Positions 22,587 to 30,610 of a DNA stretch of 40,469 bases are shown here, piece after piece (the first letter of the stretch is position 1; the number at the start of each line of letters is the position of its first letter). The stretch covers positions 1 to 40,469 of the forward strand of contig JBDTWB010000011.1 in NCBI GenBank assembly GCA_040006895.1. Direction: 5' to 3'. The notes under the pieces were generated by a model that did not search any database, had not been told where the DNA came from, and saw only the letters and a program-made list of their open reading frames with translations. The DNA is from CAIWHR01 sp040006895. Lineage in GTDB: Bacteria > Pseudomonadota > Gammaproteobacteria > Burkholderiales > Casimicrobiaceae. Made by a program: the position numbers and the translations under genes.

Positions 22587-23648
22587 TCAGGCCGGCATCT
22601 CGCTGCCTCCCAGGGGCAGCTCCGCCCCCGCCTCGCCCTCGAAATGGGTGGCGATTGCCCGCGCCCTGCGTCCCTGATCCCCCAGCCAGCGCACCAACTC
22701 GTCGCGGTAGCCGTGGGTGACCCAAACTTCCTCGGGGTCGGCCGCGGCGATAGCCGCGTTGAGGCCGTCCCAGTCGGCGTGATCGGAGAGGGCGAAGCCT
22801 CGGTCGTAGCTCGCGCGCCGGCGGGTGCCGCGGATGGCCATCCAGCCCGAGGCGAAGCCACTGTCGAAGGGCCCGAACCGCTGCACCCAGCGGGTCCCCC
22901 GGGCCGATGGAGGCGCGAGGACGAGTGCCTCCCCCCAGGCAGTCGTCGGTGGCGCTGTGGCGACGGGCCGGGTCGACGGCAGATCGACCCCGGCGTCGCG
23001 ATAGGCCTCGTTGAGGCGCTCGACGGCGCCATGGCAATACACCGGTCCCGGCAGCGATCCACCATAGTGCTGGGCGAGGCCCGCCAGGATGCGCTGTGCC
23101 TTGCCCAGCGCGTACGCGAACAGCACGCTCGCGACGCCTTCGGCCCGGTTGGTTTCCCACCAGCGGGCGATGCCGGACACGATGCGCGCGGGGGAATCCC
23201 ATCGATAGATTGGCAGGCCGAACGTCGATTCGGTGATCAGCACGTCGCATCGGACGGGCTCGAATGGTGCGCAGGTCGGATCGGGGGCGAGCTTGTAATC
23301 GCCGCTGACCACCCAGGTGCGGCCGCGGTGCGCGAGGCGCACCTGGGCACTCCCGAGCACATGACCGGCAGGGTGCAGGGAAACGTCCACCGACCCGATG
23401 CGGCGCGTCGCGCCATAGGCCAGGGTCTCGATCGCCGCATCGCTGCCCAGGCGTCGCGCCAGCAACGGCAGCCCCGCCGCCGCACCGAGGTAGGCCGCGC
23501 TGCCGGGTCGGGCATGATCGCCGTGGGCGTGGGTGATGACGGCGCGTGCCACGCTGCGCCAGGGGTCGATATGGAAGTCGCCCAAGGGGCAATAGAGCCC
23601 GGCTTCCGACAAAGTGAGGAGCGGAACTTCGGCTTCGAGGGTGGACAA
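22587..23648 (-). CDS. Ligase-associated-type MBL-fold DNA exonuclease (TTG start)
   Basis: A 353-residue metallo-beta-lactamase/beta-CASP nuclease. The metal motif HAHGDHARPG (HxHxDH) is near residue 40, HPAGHVLGSAQV and VVSGDYKLAPD follow, and the beta-CASP part has ITESTFGLPIYRW and ALSDHADWDGL. It matches the exonuclease that usually accompanies an ATP-dependent DNA ligase and the helicase Lhr in bacterial repair. Start: TTG at 23648 has AGGAG 8 bases upstream and precedes the conserved LLTLSEAGLYCPLGDF. In-frame extension further upstream overlaps ampD. Neither ligase nor helicase gene is adjacent, which is unusual. It is last in the minus-strand run, 43 bases after ampD. Confidence 0.85.
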   Translation of the reverse strand: MSTLEAEVPLLTLSEAGLYCPLGDFHIDPWRSVARAVITHAHGDHARPGSAAYLGAAAGLPLLARRLGSDAAIETLAYGATRRIGSVDVSLHPAGHVLGSAQVRLAHRGRTWVVSGDYKLAPDPTCAPFEPVRCDVLITESTFGLPIYRWDSPARIVSGIARWWETNRAEGVASVLFAYALGKAQRILAGLAQHYGGSLPGPVYCHGAVERLNEAYRDAGVDLPSTRPVATAPPTTAWGEALVLAPPSARGTRWVQRFGPFDSGFASGWMAIRGTRRRASYDRGFALSDHADWDGLNAAIAAADPEEVWVTHGYRDELVRWLGDQGRRARAIATHFEGEAGAELPLGGSEMPA

Positions 23649-23691
23649 CGCCGATACTCCTGTTCGCCAGGGCGCGCGGCCTGTGCCCGCG

Positions 23692-24339
23692 TCAGGCTTG
23701 CGGGCGCAGGCGCGGAAAATGCCCGGCAAGCCGGGTCCAATCGAACGCCGGTCCGGGATCGGTCTTCCTGCCAGGCGCGATCTCGCTGTGCCCGACCACA
23801 GCTTCGATCGCATAACGTTCGGCGAGCGCCCTCACGATCGCTTCCAGGGCTGCGTATTGCCGCGCGGTGTACGGCAGGTCGTCACAGCCTTCCAGCTCGA
23901 TGCCGATCGAGAAGTCATTGCAGCGTGCGCGTCCCGCCCAGCACGAGGGACCGGCGTGCCAGGCGCGCTCGGCGAAGGCGACGTACTGCTCGATCGCCCC
24001 ATCGCGGCGGACCAGCACGTGCGCACTCACCCGCAGGTCGGCGATGGTGGCGAAGTAGGGATGTGCCGTCGGGTCGAGCGTGTTGGTGAAGAGCGTCTCG
24101 ATCCAGGGGCCGCCGAACTCGCCCGGAGGAAGGGAGATCCCATGCACCACCACCAGCGAAATCACTGCGCCGTCCGGACGCGCGTCGCGGTTGGGCGAAT
24201 CGACGTGGCGCACGCCTTCGAGGCGCCCCTGCGCATCGATGCGGAGCGCGGAAGGCGTGCTCGGGGCCCGCGTTGCGGGTGATGATGAAGTATCGCGGCG
24301 GGGCATCGTGGGAGTCGCGTTGGGGACTGGGGCTTGCAT
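23692..24339 (-). CDS. ampD: 1,6-anhydro-N-acetylmuramyl-L-alanine amidase AmpD
   Basis: A 215-residue cytosolic zinc amidase that removes the peptide from anhydro-muropeptides during peptidoglycan recycling, which also keeps AmpC induction low. E. coli-like blocks are VVVHGISLPPGEFGGPWIET, LRVSAHVLVRRDGAIEQYV, RAWHAGPS, CNDFSIGIELEG and GHSEIAPGRKTDPGPAFDW. Zinc ligands (His of VVHG, His of GHSE, Asp of KTDPG) and the catalytic Lys are present. The ATG at 24339 directly follows the TGA of the upstream gene (TGAATG). It adds about 30 residues ahead of the E. coli start; a second in-frame ATG at 24306 is the main alternative. Confidence 0.94.
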   Translation of the reverse strand: MQAPVPNATPTMPRRDTSSSPATRAPSTPSALRIDAQGRLEGVRHVDSPNRDARPDGAVISLVVVHGISLPPGEFGGPWIETLFTNTLDPTAHPYFATIADLRVSAHVLVRRDGAIEQYVAFAERAWHAGPSCWAGRARCNDFSIGIELEGCDDLPYTARQYAALEAIVRALAERYAIEAVVGHSEIAPGRKTDPGPAFDWTRLAGHFPRLRPQA

Positions 24340-24675
24340 TCAGTGCAGCGGCCCGCAGGTGCGAATGAGTTCTGAGGATGCCCGCAGCAGCTCGTCGATC
24401 TCGGGGGAACCGCCCTTGTGCCGGAAGGTGAGGTCGAGCGCGGCGAGTGCCAGGAGTGCCTCGGGATATTCCTCCGGTTCCATCGTCTCCGTCGGGAAGC
24501 GCAGCAGGTAGTTCTGATGTTCGCGCCGGTCGATCTCCCAGCCGGTGATGTGCTCGAGCCACGCGAACAGCCCGCAGGCCACGCCGGTCGTCTGCTCCGC
24601 CGCCGCCCGCAGCGCGTGCAACTCCTGAGCGCTCATCGCCGCGAGCGCGGCGCGGATGCGGTTCAAGCGGGTCAC
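24340..24675 (-). CDS. Conserved protein of unknown function between pilR and ampD
   Basis: A 111-residue soluble, mainly helical protein I cannot assign to a named family. It has no signal peptide or membrane segment. Features are a helical N-terminus (MTRLNRIRAALAAMSAQELH), a central CGLFAWLEHITGWEIDRREH with several aromatic residues, and an acidic stretch EPEEYPEALLALAALDLTF. Its coding potential is supported by high GC at third codon positions and tight packing: 42 bases after pilR, and its TGA touches the ampD ATG. An in-frame internal start (MSAQELHALR) is possible. Confidence 0.65.
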   Translation of the reverse strand: MTRLNRIRAALAAMSAQELHALRAAAEQTTGVACGLFAWLEHITGWEIDRREHQNYLLRFPTETMEPEEYPEALLALAALDLTFRHKGGSPEIDELLRASSELIRTCGPLH

Positions 24676-24717
24676 GCGTCGACCACCACGGCACGCATCG
24701 ATGACGCGTGCATCGAC

Positions 24718-26058
24718 CTACTTGATCCCCAACCGCTCCATGCGGTATCGCATGGCGCGAAAAGTGATGCCGAGGAGCTTGGCGGCGGCCGTTCGGTTGT
24801 AGCGCGTCTTTTCCAGCGCCTCGTTGATCGCGGCGCGCTCGACCCGGTCGAGGTAATCCTGCAACGGCCACTTGTCGCCAGCCGTGATCGGCCCATCGGA
24901 CTCGTCCTGCACCGGTGTCAGGTGCAGGTCGTCGGCGGTGATGCGGGCCGGATTGGCGGCAAGCGACAGGCCGCGCTCGAGGATGTTCTCGAGCTCCCGC
25001 ACATTGCCGGGAAACGGGTAGCGTTCGAGTGCCGTTACCGCTTCGGGATCGAGTCTTGCCTCGACGCCGCCCCGGTTGAGCTTGACGAGGATGGCGTTGG
25101 CGATGCCGGGGATGTCCTCGCGCATCTCCCGCAGTGAGGGCATCGGCAGCTCGATCACATGCAGCCGGTAGTACAGATCCTGGCGGAATTCACCGGCTTC
25201 CACCAGTCCCGACAGCTTCTTGTGGGTCGCACTGATGATGCGGACGTCGACTGGCTCTTCCTGCGTGGCCCCGACCTTGCGGACCTTCTTTTCCTGGATG
25301 GCGCGCAGAAGCTTCACCTGCATCGCCAGCGGCAGGTCGGCGACCTCGTCGAGGAACAGCGTGCCGCCGTTGGCCGCCTGGAAGAAGCCGTCGCGGTCGG
25401 CGTCGGCGCCGGTGAACGCGCCGCGCTTGTAGCCGAAGAACTCGCTCTCCATCAGGTTCTCGGGAATCGCGCCGCAGTTCACGGCCACGAACGGCAGCTC
25501 GGACCGCGCGCCGAGGGTGTGGATGAGCCGCGCCGCGAGCTCCTTGCCGCTTCCCGATTCGCCGTTGACGAACACCGGCGCCTGGCTCTTGGCGAGCCGG
25601 TCGATCAGCGAGCGCACGTGCTGCATCGCCGGCGAATCGCCGAGCAGCTTGTAGTTCGAGGTCGCCTGGACCTTCTCGGGAACCTTGAGCGCCTGTTTGA
25701 CCAGCGCGCGCAGCTGCTCGAGCGCGACTGGCTTGGCAAGATAGTCGAAGGCGCCGGCCTTGAGCGCCGCGACGGCGTTCTCGGTGCTGCCGTACGCGGT
25801 GATCACGGCCGCCGGGACGTCGAGCCCGCGATCGGTGATGTGTTGCACCACCTCGAGACCGGTCCCGTCCGGCAGCCGCCAGTCGGTGAGGCAGAGATCG
25901 AAGGGCTCCTGGTCGAGCAGCCGCTGGGCCTCGCGTACGGACTCCGTGCGCGTGGTATCGAGACCCATGCGCGAAAGCGTGAGCTCCAGGAGCTCGAGCA
26001 GGTCGGGCTCGTCATCGACGAGCAGGACCTTGGGCTGGCCGCGAATCTTGCGTGACAT
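24718..26058 (-). CDS. pilR: NtrC-family sigma-54 response regulator, PilR-like
   Basis: A 446-residue transcription factor with a receiver domain (1-125; acceptor Asp59 in LCLTDWRLPDG, Lys109), an AAA+ domain (about 140-370; Walker A GESGSGKE near 166-173, GAFTGA at 213-218 for sigma-54 contact, GGTLFLDEVADLPLAMQ, REDIPGIANAILVKL) and a Fis-type HTH (NRTAAAKLLGITFRAMRYRM). With PilS it activates type IV pilin (pilA) transcription in relatives. ATG at 26058 is preceded by GAGGA seven bases upstream; the long in-frame extension overlaps pilS. No pilin gene is in the window, so its target is elsewhere. 35 bases separate it from pilS. Confidence 0.92.
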   Translation of the reverse strand: MSRKIRGQPKVLLVDDEPDLLELLELTLSRMGLDTTRTESVREAQRLLDQEPFDLCLTDWRLPDGTGLEVVQHITDRGLDVPAAVITAYGSTENAVAALKAGAFDYLAKPVALEQLRALVKQALKVPEKVQATSNYKLLGDSPAMQHVRSLIDRLAKSQAPVFVNGESGSGKELAARLIHTLGARSELPFVAVNCGAIPENLMESEFFGYKRGAFTGADADRDGFFQAANGGTLFLDEVADLPLAMQVKLLRAIQEKKVRKVGATQEEPVDVRIISATHKKLSGLVEAGEFRQDLYYRLHVIELPMPSLREMREDIPGIANAILVKLNRGGVEARLDPEAVTALERYPFPGNVRELENILERGLSLAANPARITADDLHLTPVQDESDGPITAGDKWPLQDYLDRVERAAINEALEKTRYNRTAAAKLLGITFRAMRYRMERLGIK

Positions 26059-26093
26059 GGATGGGTCCTCGTCGTGCTGCGTATAGGGTCGAT

Positions 26094-27776
26094 CTATGGC
26101 TTGCGGCCAGGCTTGGCGGCACGCTTCAAGGTGAGCCGGAAGTGGGCGCCGGGCGTCTTCGGCAGCAGCTCCAAGGCCGCACCGTTTGCGTCCGCGAGCT
26201 CGCGCGCGATGTAAAGGCCGAGGCCCGTGCCGCCGGGGCGGGTGGTGAAGAACGGTTCGAAGATCTGGCTGCGAAGCTCTGCGGGGATGCCCGGCCCGTC
26301 GTCGCTCATTTCGCAGATTATCGCATCGCCCATGTATCCGGGGCGGGCGGAGATGCGGATGCTGCGCTCTTTCTTCTGGCAGTGCTGCCAGGCGTTGCGC
26401 ACCAGGTTCCACACGATCTGGTTCATGTGGCCGCGGTCGAAGATCACCTGCAGCTCGTCGGCGATCAGGATGATCACCGATCCGGCCGGGATGTTCTCCG
26501 CCTGCGCGATCTCGTCGACCAGCGAGCGCATGAAGTCCGTGAGACCGATTGCCTCGGGCTGTTGGCGGTCGCGACGATTGAGCTGCAGGACCTCGCCGAC
26601 GATGCGGTCGATGCGCTTGGCGTTGTTGCGGATCATGGCGAGCAAGCGCTGGCCTTCGGGCACGACGGCCTGGTCCTCGTCGAGGAGCTGCGCCGCCTGG
26701 TTGATCGCCGAAAGGGGATTGCGCACCTCGTGGGCGATCGACGCCGTCAGCCGGCCCATCGCCGCGAGCTTCATCTGCTGGGCTTCGGTCTGGGCACGGC
26801 CCAGGTCCTCGAGATAGATGAGTGTGCCGCCATTGAGGCCCGAGCCGATGCGCACCAGGCGCACCCGCAGCAGGCGCTGCGTCGGCTCGACCTTGAACGG
26901 TGGCAGCGGCTCGGCATAGTCCTCCTGCCAGCGCCGCCAGTAATCGTGCAAGGTCGAGGAGAATTCGGCGAGGCGCATGCCCCCGCGCATGCGGCCGAAG
27001 CCCCCGAGGAGCCGCGTCACCTGGGCGTTGTGCCCGCGCACCACGCCGTTGAGATCCACCACCAGCACGCCATCCTGCATGTCCTGGATGATGAGACGGT
27101 TGACCTGCTCCAGGTTGGCGACGTCGATGCCGCGTTGAGCCGCGAGGTCCTCGGAGGCCTGGGTGTAGCGCCCCAGGGCGACGGCGATGCCCACGGTCGC
27201 GAAAAAGCCGAACCCGATGAGGCCGGTCTGGAAAGGCTGCGCGCCGCCGATCTGGCCTTCCATCAACCGCCAGACATCGAGGCCGAGCAGTACGAAGGTC
27301 GCGAGGGCCGCATGGAAGAACGCCGTGCGGGTGCGCAGCAGCCACCCGCTTGCGGCCAACTGCGGAAAAAGCAGGATCGGCAGGGAGCCCCCGGTGCCGC
27401 CGCCCGCCACCATCACCATCGCGATGAACAGCACGTCGCCGGCGAGCAGGGTCGAGACCAGCGGCGGCGCCGCGATCGGGAAGGGCTCGCGCTGGATCCA
27501 CCAGAAGCTGCCCAGGCCGTAGACGAAGTACACGCCCGCGGCACTGATGAACGTGTGCGGGGCCACGATCCCGAGCACGCGCAGGTCGAGCAGCAGCGCG
27601 GTCCCGAGCAGCACCGCACCGCAGATGGCGCGGTATAGCCCGACGATCCACAGGATGCGCCGGCCGGAATCGTTCAGCGCAAGGGGCGGGGGCGGCTCGA
27701 ACGGTGGGGTGGCCGCATCGGGCTGATGGGGCGCTTGCATCGGCTCGCGCATCGGGTGGGGGTTCGGCGCGGTCAC
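26094..27776 (-). CDS. pilS: Membrane sensor histidine kinase, PilS-like (GTG start)
   Basis: A 560-residue sensor kinase. Six hydrophobic helices lie between about residues 35 and 210, as in PilS. A PAS-type domain follows (about 225-330: MQDGVLVVDLNGVVRGHNAQ). The HisKA domain has phosphoacceptor His349 in SIAHEVRNPLSAINQAAQLL. The ATPase domain has the N-box NQIVWNLVRNAWQHC, DDGPGIP, and EPFFTTRPGGTGLGLYIARE. It phosphorylates PilR. Start: the GTG at 27776 overlaps the stop of the upstream PP0621 gene (GTGA); ATGs at 27752 and 27740 are alternatives with no better ribosome site. Positions given assume the GTG. Confidence 0.9.
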   Translation of the reverse strand: MTAPNPHPMREPMQAPHQPDAATPPFEPPPPLALNDSGRRILWIVGLYRAICGAVLLGTALLLDLRVLGIVAPHTFISAAGVYFVYGLGSFWWIQREPFPIAAPPLVSTLLAGDVLFIAMVMVAGGGTGGSLPILLFPQLAASGWLLRTRTAFFHAALATFVLLGLDVWRLMEGQIGGAQPFQTGLIGFGFFATVGIAVALGRYTQASEDLAAQRGIDVANLEQVNRLIIQDMQDGVLVVDLNGVVRGHNAQVTRLLGGFGRMRGGMRLAEFSSTLHDYWRRWQEDYAEPLPPFKVEPTQRLLRVRLVRIGSGLNGGTLIYLEDLGRAQTEAQQMKLAAMGRLTASIAHEVRNPLSAINQAAQLLDEDQAVVPEGQRLLAMIRNNAKRIDRIVGEVLQLNRRDRQQPEAIGLTDFMRSLVDEIAQAENIPAGSVIILIADELQVIFDRGHMNQIVWNLVRNAWQHCQKKERSIRISARPGYMGDAIICEMSDDGPGIPAELRSQIFEPFFTTRPGGTGLGLYIARELADANGAALELLPKTPGAHFRLTLKRAAKPGRKP

Positions 27777-27997
27777 CGGGACACGCACGCCGGATCTCCA
27801 CAGGTCAGGCCGATGCGGCCCTGCTTGGCATCGGCGCGGGGCACGTACGTGCCGCATCGCACGCAGCGCACCATGGCCTGGGTCTTGGCGTCCTCGCCAG
27901 CCTGTCGCCGGCGGTCCCGGGCCTTGCCCGCATTGACGAGTCGCCAGACGAACAGGATGACGAAGATCACCACGATCCAGAGCAGGATCTTGGCCAT
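27773..27997 (-). CDS. PP0621-family small membrane protein with Cys-pair motif
   Basis: A 74-residue protein with one N-terminal membrane helix (MAKILLWIVVIFVILFVWRL), a basic stretch, and four cysteines as CVRC then CGDPAC, which look like a small zinc ribbon. The family is found just upstream of pilS in betaproteobacteria and pseudomonads. Function is unknown. Both junctions overlap: its ATG overlaps the FAD oxidoreductase stop by one base, and its TGA overlaps the pilS GTG. That tight coupling suggests that it is made in fixed proportion to PilS. Confidence 0.85.
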   Translation of the reverse strand: MAKILLWIVVIFVILFVWRLVNAGKARDRRRQAGEDAKTQAMVRCVRCGTYVPRADAKQGRIGLTCGDPACVSR

Positions 27998-29412
27998 TAC
28001 AGCACCTTGCCGGGATTCATGAGGCCGGCAGGGTCGAGCGCGCGTTTGATGGCCCGCATCAGCTCGAGCTCCATCGGCGCCTTGTAGTGCTCGAGCTCCT
28101 CGCGCTTCAACTGGCCGATGCCATGCTCGGCGCTGATGCTGCCACCGCGTGCGGTGACGAGGTCGTGGACGATGCGGTTCACGGCCGGGGCGTTGGCCAT
28201 GAACGTCGCGGCCGGCACGTCGGGCGGTGCGGCCAGGTTGTAGTGCAGGTTGCCGTCGCCGAGATGGCCGAACACCACGAGTCGCGCGCCCGGGAAGGCG
28301 TCATGGAGCGCGGCCTCGGTGGTCACCAGGAATTCCGGGATCGCCGAGAGCGGCAGCGAGATGTCGTGCTTGATGTTGGGACCCTCGCGCCGCTGGGCTT
28401 CGGAAATGTTTTCACGCAGTGCCCACAGGGTATCGGCCTGCTCCTGGGATTGGGCGATCACGACATCGAGTGCGCTGCCTTGCTCCAGCGCGTCGCCAAA
28501 GGCCGCCTCGACCTGTTCGTCGAGACGCGAATGGGCGCTGCTGTCGTCGGTCTGCACCAGGGCGTACCAGGTGTGGTCAGGCAACGGGTCGGGTAATTCG
28601 GGATGGTGCTTGCGGCACACCGTCAGCGCGACCCCCGATATGAGCTCGAAGCCGACCAGCCGGTCGCCCAGGGCACTCTTGAGGTGCTTCAGCAACTGCA
28701 CCCCCGCGGGGGCATCGGCCAGGGCCGCGAGGGCGGTGACCCGGGCGACGGGGCGGGGGAAGAGCTTCAGGACCGCCGCGGTGATGACGCCCAGCGTGCC
28801 TTCGGCCCCGACGAAGAGCTGCTTCAAGTCGTAGCCGGTGTTGTCCTTGCGCAATCCCTTGAGACCATGCCAGATCCGGCCGTCGGGAAGGACCACCTCG
28901 AGGCCGAGCACAAGGTCCCGGGTATTGCCGAAGCGGAGCACGCCGGTGCCGCCGGCATTGGTGGACAGGTTGCCGCCGATGGTGCAACTGCCCTCGGATC
29001 CCAGCGACAGCGGGAAGAACAGGCCGGCGCTTGCAGCCGCGTCCTGCACCTTGGCCAGTGGCACCCCGGCCTCGACGGTCAGTGTGGCGTTGTCGCGGTC
29101 GACGGCACGCACGCGATTGAGACGGCCGAGCGCCAGCACGACCTCGTTGCCCGAATCATCGGGAGTGGCGCCACCGCACATGCCGGTATTGCCGCCCTGC
29201 GGCACGACCGCTACGGCAGCCTCCGCGCAGATCCGGATCACCGCAGCGACTTCCTCCGTCGTTCCGGGCCGCACCACTGCCAGCGACCGCCCGGTGTAAC
29301 GTCCCCGCCAGTCGGTGAGATACGCGGCGGTGTCATCGGGCTGCGTAAGGACGTGGGGGGCGCCAACCGCGGCCTCGAGCCGCTTTCGAACCATTGCGCC
29401 AGAGTCCTTCAT
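27997..29412 (-). CDS. FAD-binding oxidoreductase (D-lactate / 2-hydroxyglutarate dehydrogenase-like)
   Basis: A 471-residue flavoprotein of the vanillyl-alcohol-oxidase superfamily. The FAD-binding N-terminal half has VPQGGNTGMCGGATPD and LGSEGSCTIGGNLSTNAGGT, then VLRFGNTRDLVLGLEVVLPD and KDNTGYDLKQLFVGAEGTLG. The C-terminal oxidase domain has FGHLGDGNLHYN and SISAEHGIGQLKREEL, whose His residues bind metal and substrate in this group. It should oxidise a 2-hydroxyacid such as D-lactate, glycolate or D-2-hydroxyglutarate to the 2-oxoacid. Start at ATG 29412; a second ATG at 29394 has AAGGA 10 bases upstream and is equally possible, because a TATTAT lies just 8 bases before 29412. Confidence 0.9.
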   Translation of the reverse strand: MKDSGAMVRKRLEAAVGAPHVLTQPDDTAAYLTDWRGRYTGRSLAVVRPGTTEEVAAVIRICAEAAVAVVPQGGNTGMCGGATPDDSGNEVVLALGRLNRVRAVDRDNATLTVEAGVPLAKVQDAAASAGLFFPLSLGSEGSCTIGGNLSTNAGGTGVLRFGNTRDLVLGLEVVLPDGRIWHGLKGLRKDNTGYDLKQLFVGAEGTLGVITAAVLKLFPRPVARVTALAALADAPAGVQLLKHLKSALGDRLVGFELISGVALTVCRKHHPELPDPLPDHTWYALVQTDDSSAHSRLDEQVEAAFGDALEQGSALDVVIAQSQEQADTLWALRENISEAQRREGPNIKHDISLPLSAIPEFLVTTEAALHDAFPGARLVVFGHLGDGNLHYNLAAPPDVPAATFMANAPAVNRIVHDLVTARGGSISAEHGIGQLKREELEHYKAPMELELMRAIKRALDPAGLMNPGKVL

Positions 29413-29419
29413 GGACGAG

Positions 29420-29426
29420 GATAATA
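29420..29426. promoter_or_regulatory. Overlapping divergent -10 elements between the FAD oxidoreductase and phaM genes
   Basis: Plus strand GATAAT at 29420-29425 lies 70 bases before the phaM ATG. On the minus strand the same bases read TATTAT (29421-29426), 8 bases before ATG 29412 of the oxidoreductase and 26 before the alternative ATG 29394. No -35 is clear for either. A shared AT-rich core in a GC-rich gap supports divergent promoters, but which direction is used is not certain. Confidence 0.35.
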
Positions 29427-29495
29427 GCGAATTCACCCCGCGATCGCACGGCATCGTGCGCAGAGTTCGATCTCTTCACCGTGTGGAGCGTGCCC

Positions 29496-29912
29496 ATGTC
29501 ACAACCACCGAACCCGGATCCGCCGTCCCCGGGCGGCAATTTCCCGTTCTCACCGGAAGATGCCCTGCAGTTCATGCAGCGCATGTGGAACCCGTTCGGT
29601 GTGCCCATGCCGGGGTTCGGCCTGCCCGGCGCCGGGGCCGCGTCGGGGGCCGCCGGACCGGCCGCGGGCACTGCGTTTCCGAACCCGGCGACGATGTTCG
29701 CCACCCTCGATCCTGCCGAGATCGAGCGCAAGATCGGCGAGCTCAAGGTCATCGAGAACTGGCTGCAGATGAGCCTGAATCTCATGCAGATGAGCATCAA
29801 GACGATGGAGTTGCAGAAGGTGTCGCTGGAAGCGCTGCGCTCGTCGCACAGTGCGGCGCAGCAGGGCGGACTCGCGGGCAAGTCGCCCGGCGATGGACGA
29901 CCGAAGAAATGA
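29496..29912 (+). CDS. PhaM-like polyhydroxyalkanoate granule-associated protein (short form)
   Basis: A 138-residue protein with a Pro/Gly/Ala-rich N-terminus, an FMQRMWNPFG motif, and the conserved helix DPAEIERKIGELKVIENWLQ then MSLNLMQMSIKTMELQKVSL that defines the PhaM group. In Ralstonia PhaM activates PHA synthase and anchors granules to DNA through a basic PAKKA-rich C-terminus. Here the chain ends soon after the helix (SPGDGRPKK), so that DNA-binding tail is essentially missing. Start ATG at 29496 is preceded by GGAG 8 bases upstream; the upstream in-frame ATG at 29394 would overlap the divergent gene. PHA synthase genes are not in the window. Confidence 0.8.
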   Translation: MSQPPNPDPPSPGGNFPFSPEDALQFMQRMWNPFGVPMPGFGLPGAGAASGAAGPAAGTAFPNPATMFATLDPAEIERKIGELKVIENWLQMSLNLMQMSIKTMELQKVSLEALRSSHSAAQQGGLAGKSPGDGRPKK

Positions 29913-29937
29913 TCCCACGCTATCCGGAGACCGTGTC

Positions 29938-30588
29938 ATGAGCATCGTCCTGTACTACGGTTCGGGTTCGCCTTACGCCTGGCGCGTGCAACTCGCGCTC
30001 GAGCACAAGGCGCTCCCGTACGAACGCAAGGTGCTGTCGTTTTCCACGGGTGACACGCGCAAACCCGAGTTCCTGGCATTGAATCCACGGCATCAGGTGC
30101 CGGTGCTCACGTACGAGGATTTCGTGCTCTACGAGTCCAACGCCATCGTTGAATACCTCGACGAGGCGTTCGCCGGGCGCGGTGCGCCGCTCTTCCCGTC
30201 CGACGTGCGTAGCCGCGCCATCGCGCGCAGGCTCATCCTGGAGATCGACAATTACTTGAACGCGGCCTCTGACGGCATCTGGGAGCAGGCTTTCGGGACC
30301 GAACCGGACCAGCGCGACCCCGCCGTGGTGACGGCAGGCGAGGAGGCGTTGCGCAAGGAATTCGCGCTCCTCACTTCCGCCTTGCGCGGCGACTTCCTGG
30401 TGGGTTCGCTTTCGGCGGCCGATTACGCGCTATACCCGCTGCTCGCCGGCGTGCGCCGCTGCGAGCGCAAGCTGCCCGGATTCTCGCTGGACGCGCTGCT
30501 GACCCCTGAACTCCTCGGCTGGATGCAGCGCATCGAGGCCTTGCCGTATTTCGAGGCCACCGTGCCGCCGCACTGGAAGGCTGGGTGA
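29938..30588 (+). CDS. Glutathione S-transferase family protein
   Basis: A 216-residue two-domain GST. The thioredoxin-fold N-terminal domain (1-80) has the start YYGSGSPYAWRVQLALEHKA, the cis-Pro in RHQVPVL, and the glutathione gamma-Glu site YESNAIVEYLDE. The helical C-terminal domain (about 90-216) has FLVGSLSAADYALYPLLAGV with the capping-box Asp. A serine/tyrosine residue near position 9 could activate glutathione. The substrate is unknown. The ATG at 29938 has GGAGA about 7 bases upstream and lies 25 bases after the phaM-like gene. Confidence 0.92.
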   Translation: MSIVLYYGSGSPYAWRVQLALEHKALPYERKVLSFSTGDTRKPEFLALNPRHQVPVLTYEDFVLYESNAIVEYLDEAFAGRGAPLFPSDVRSRAIARRLILEIDNYLNAASDGIWEQAFGTEPDQRDPAVVTAGEEALRKEFALLTSALRGDFLVGSLSAADYALYPLLAGVRRCERKLPGFSLDALLTPELLGWMQRIEALPYFEATVPPHWKAG

Positions 30589-30610
30589 TGATCGCGGCGG
30601 AGGGATTCGC

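Noticed and set aside
22372..23592. 406-codon minus-strand frame overlapping the exonuclease
   Set aside because: It is another frame of the exonuclease gene and intergenic hairpins; no family features, Arg/Gly-rich.
24718..27801. A single 1,027-codon PilS-PilR fusion
   Set aside because: The pilR frame happens to stay open through pilS, but only the part from 26058 has domains; PilS is in a different frame with its own start and stop.
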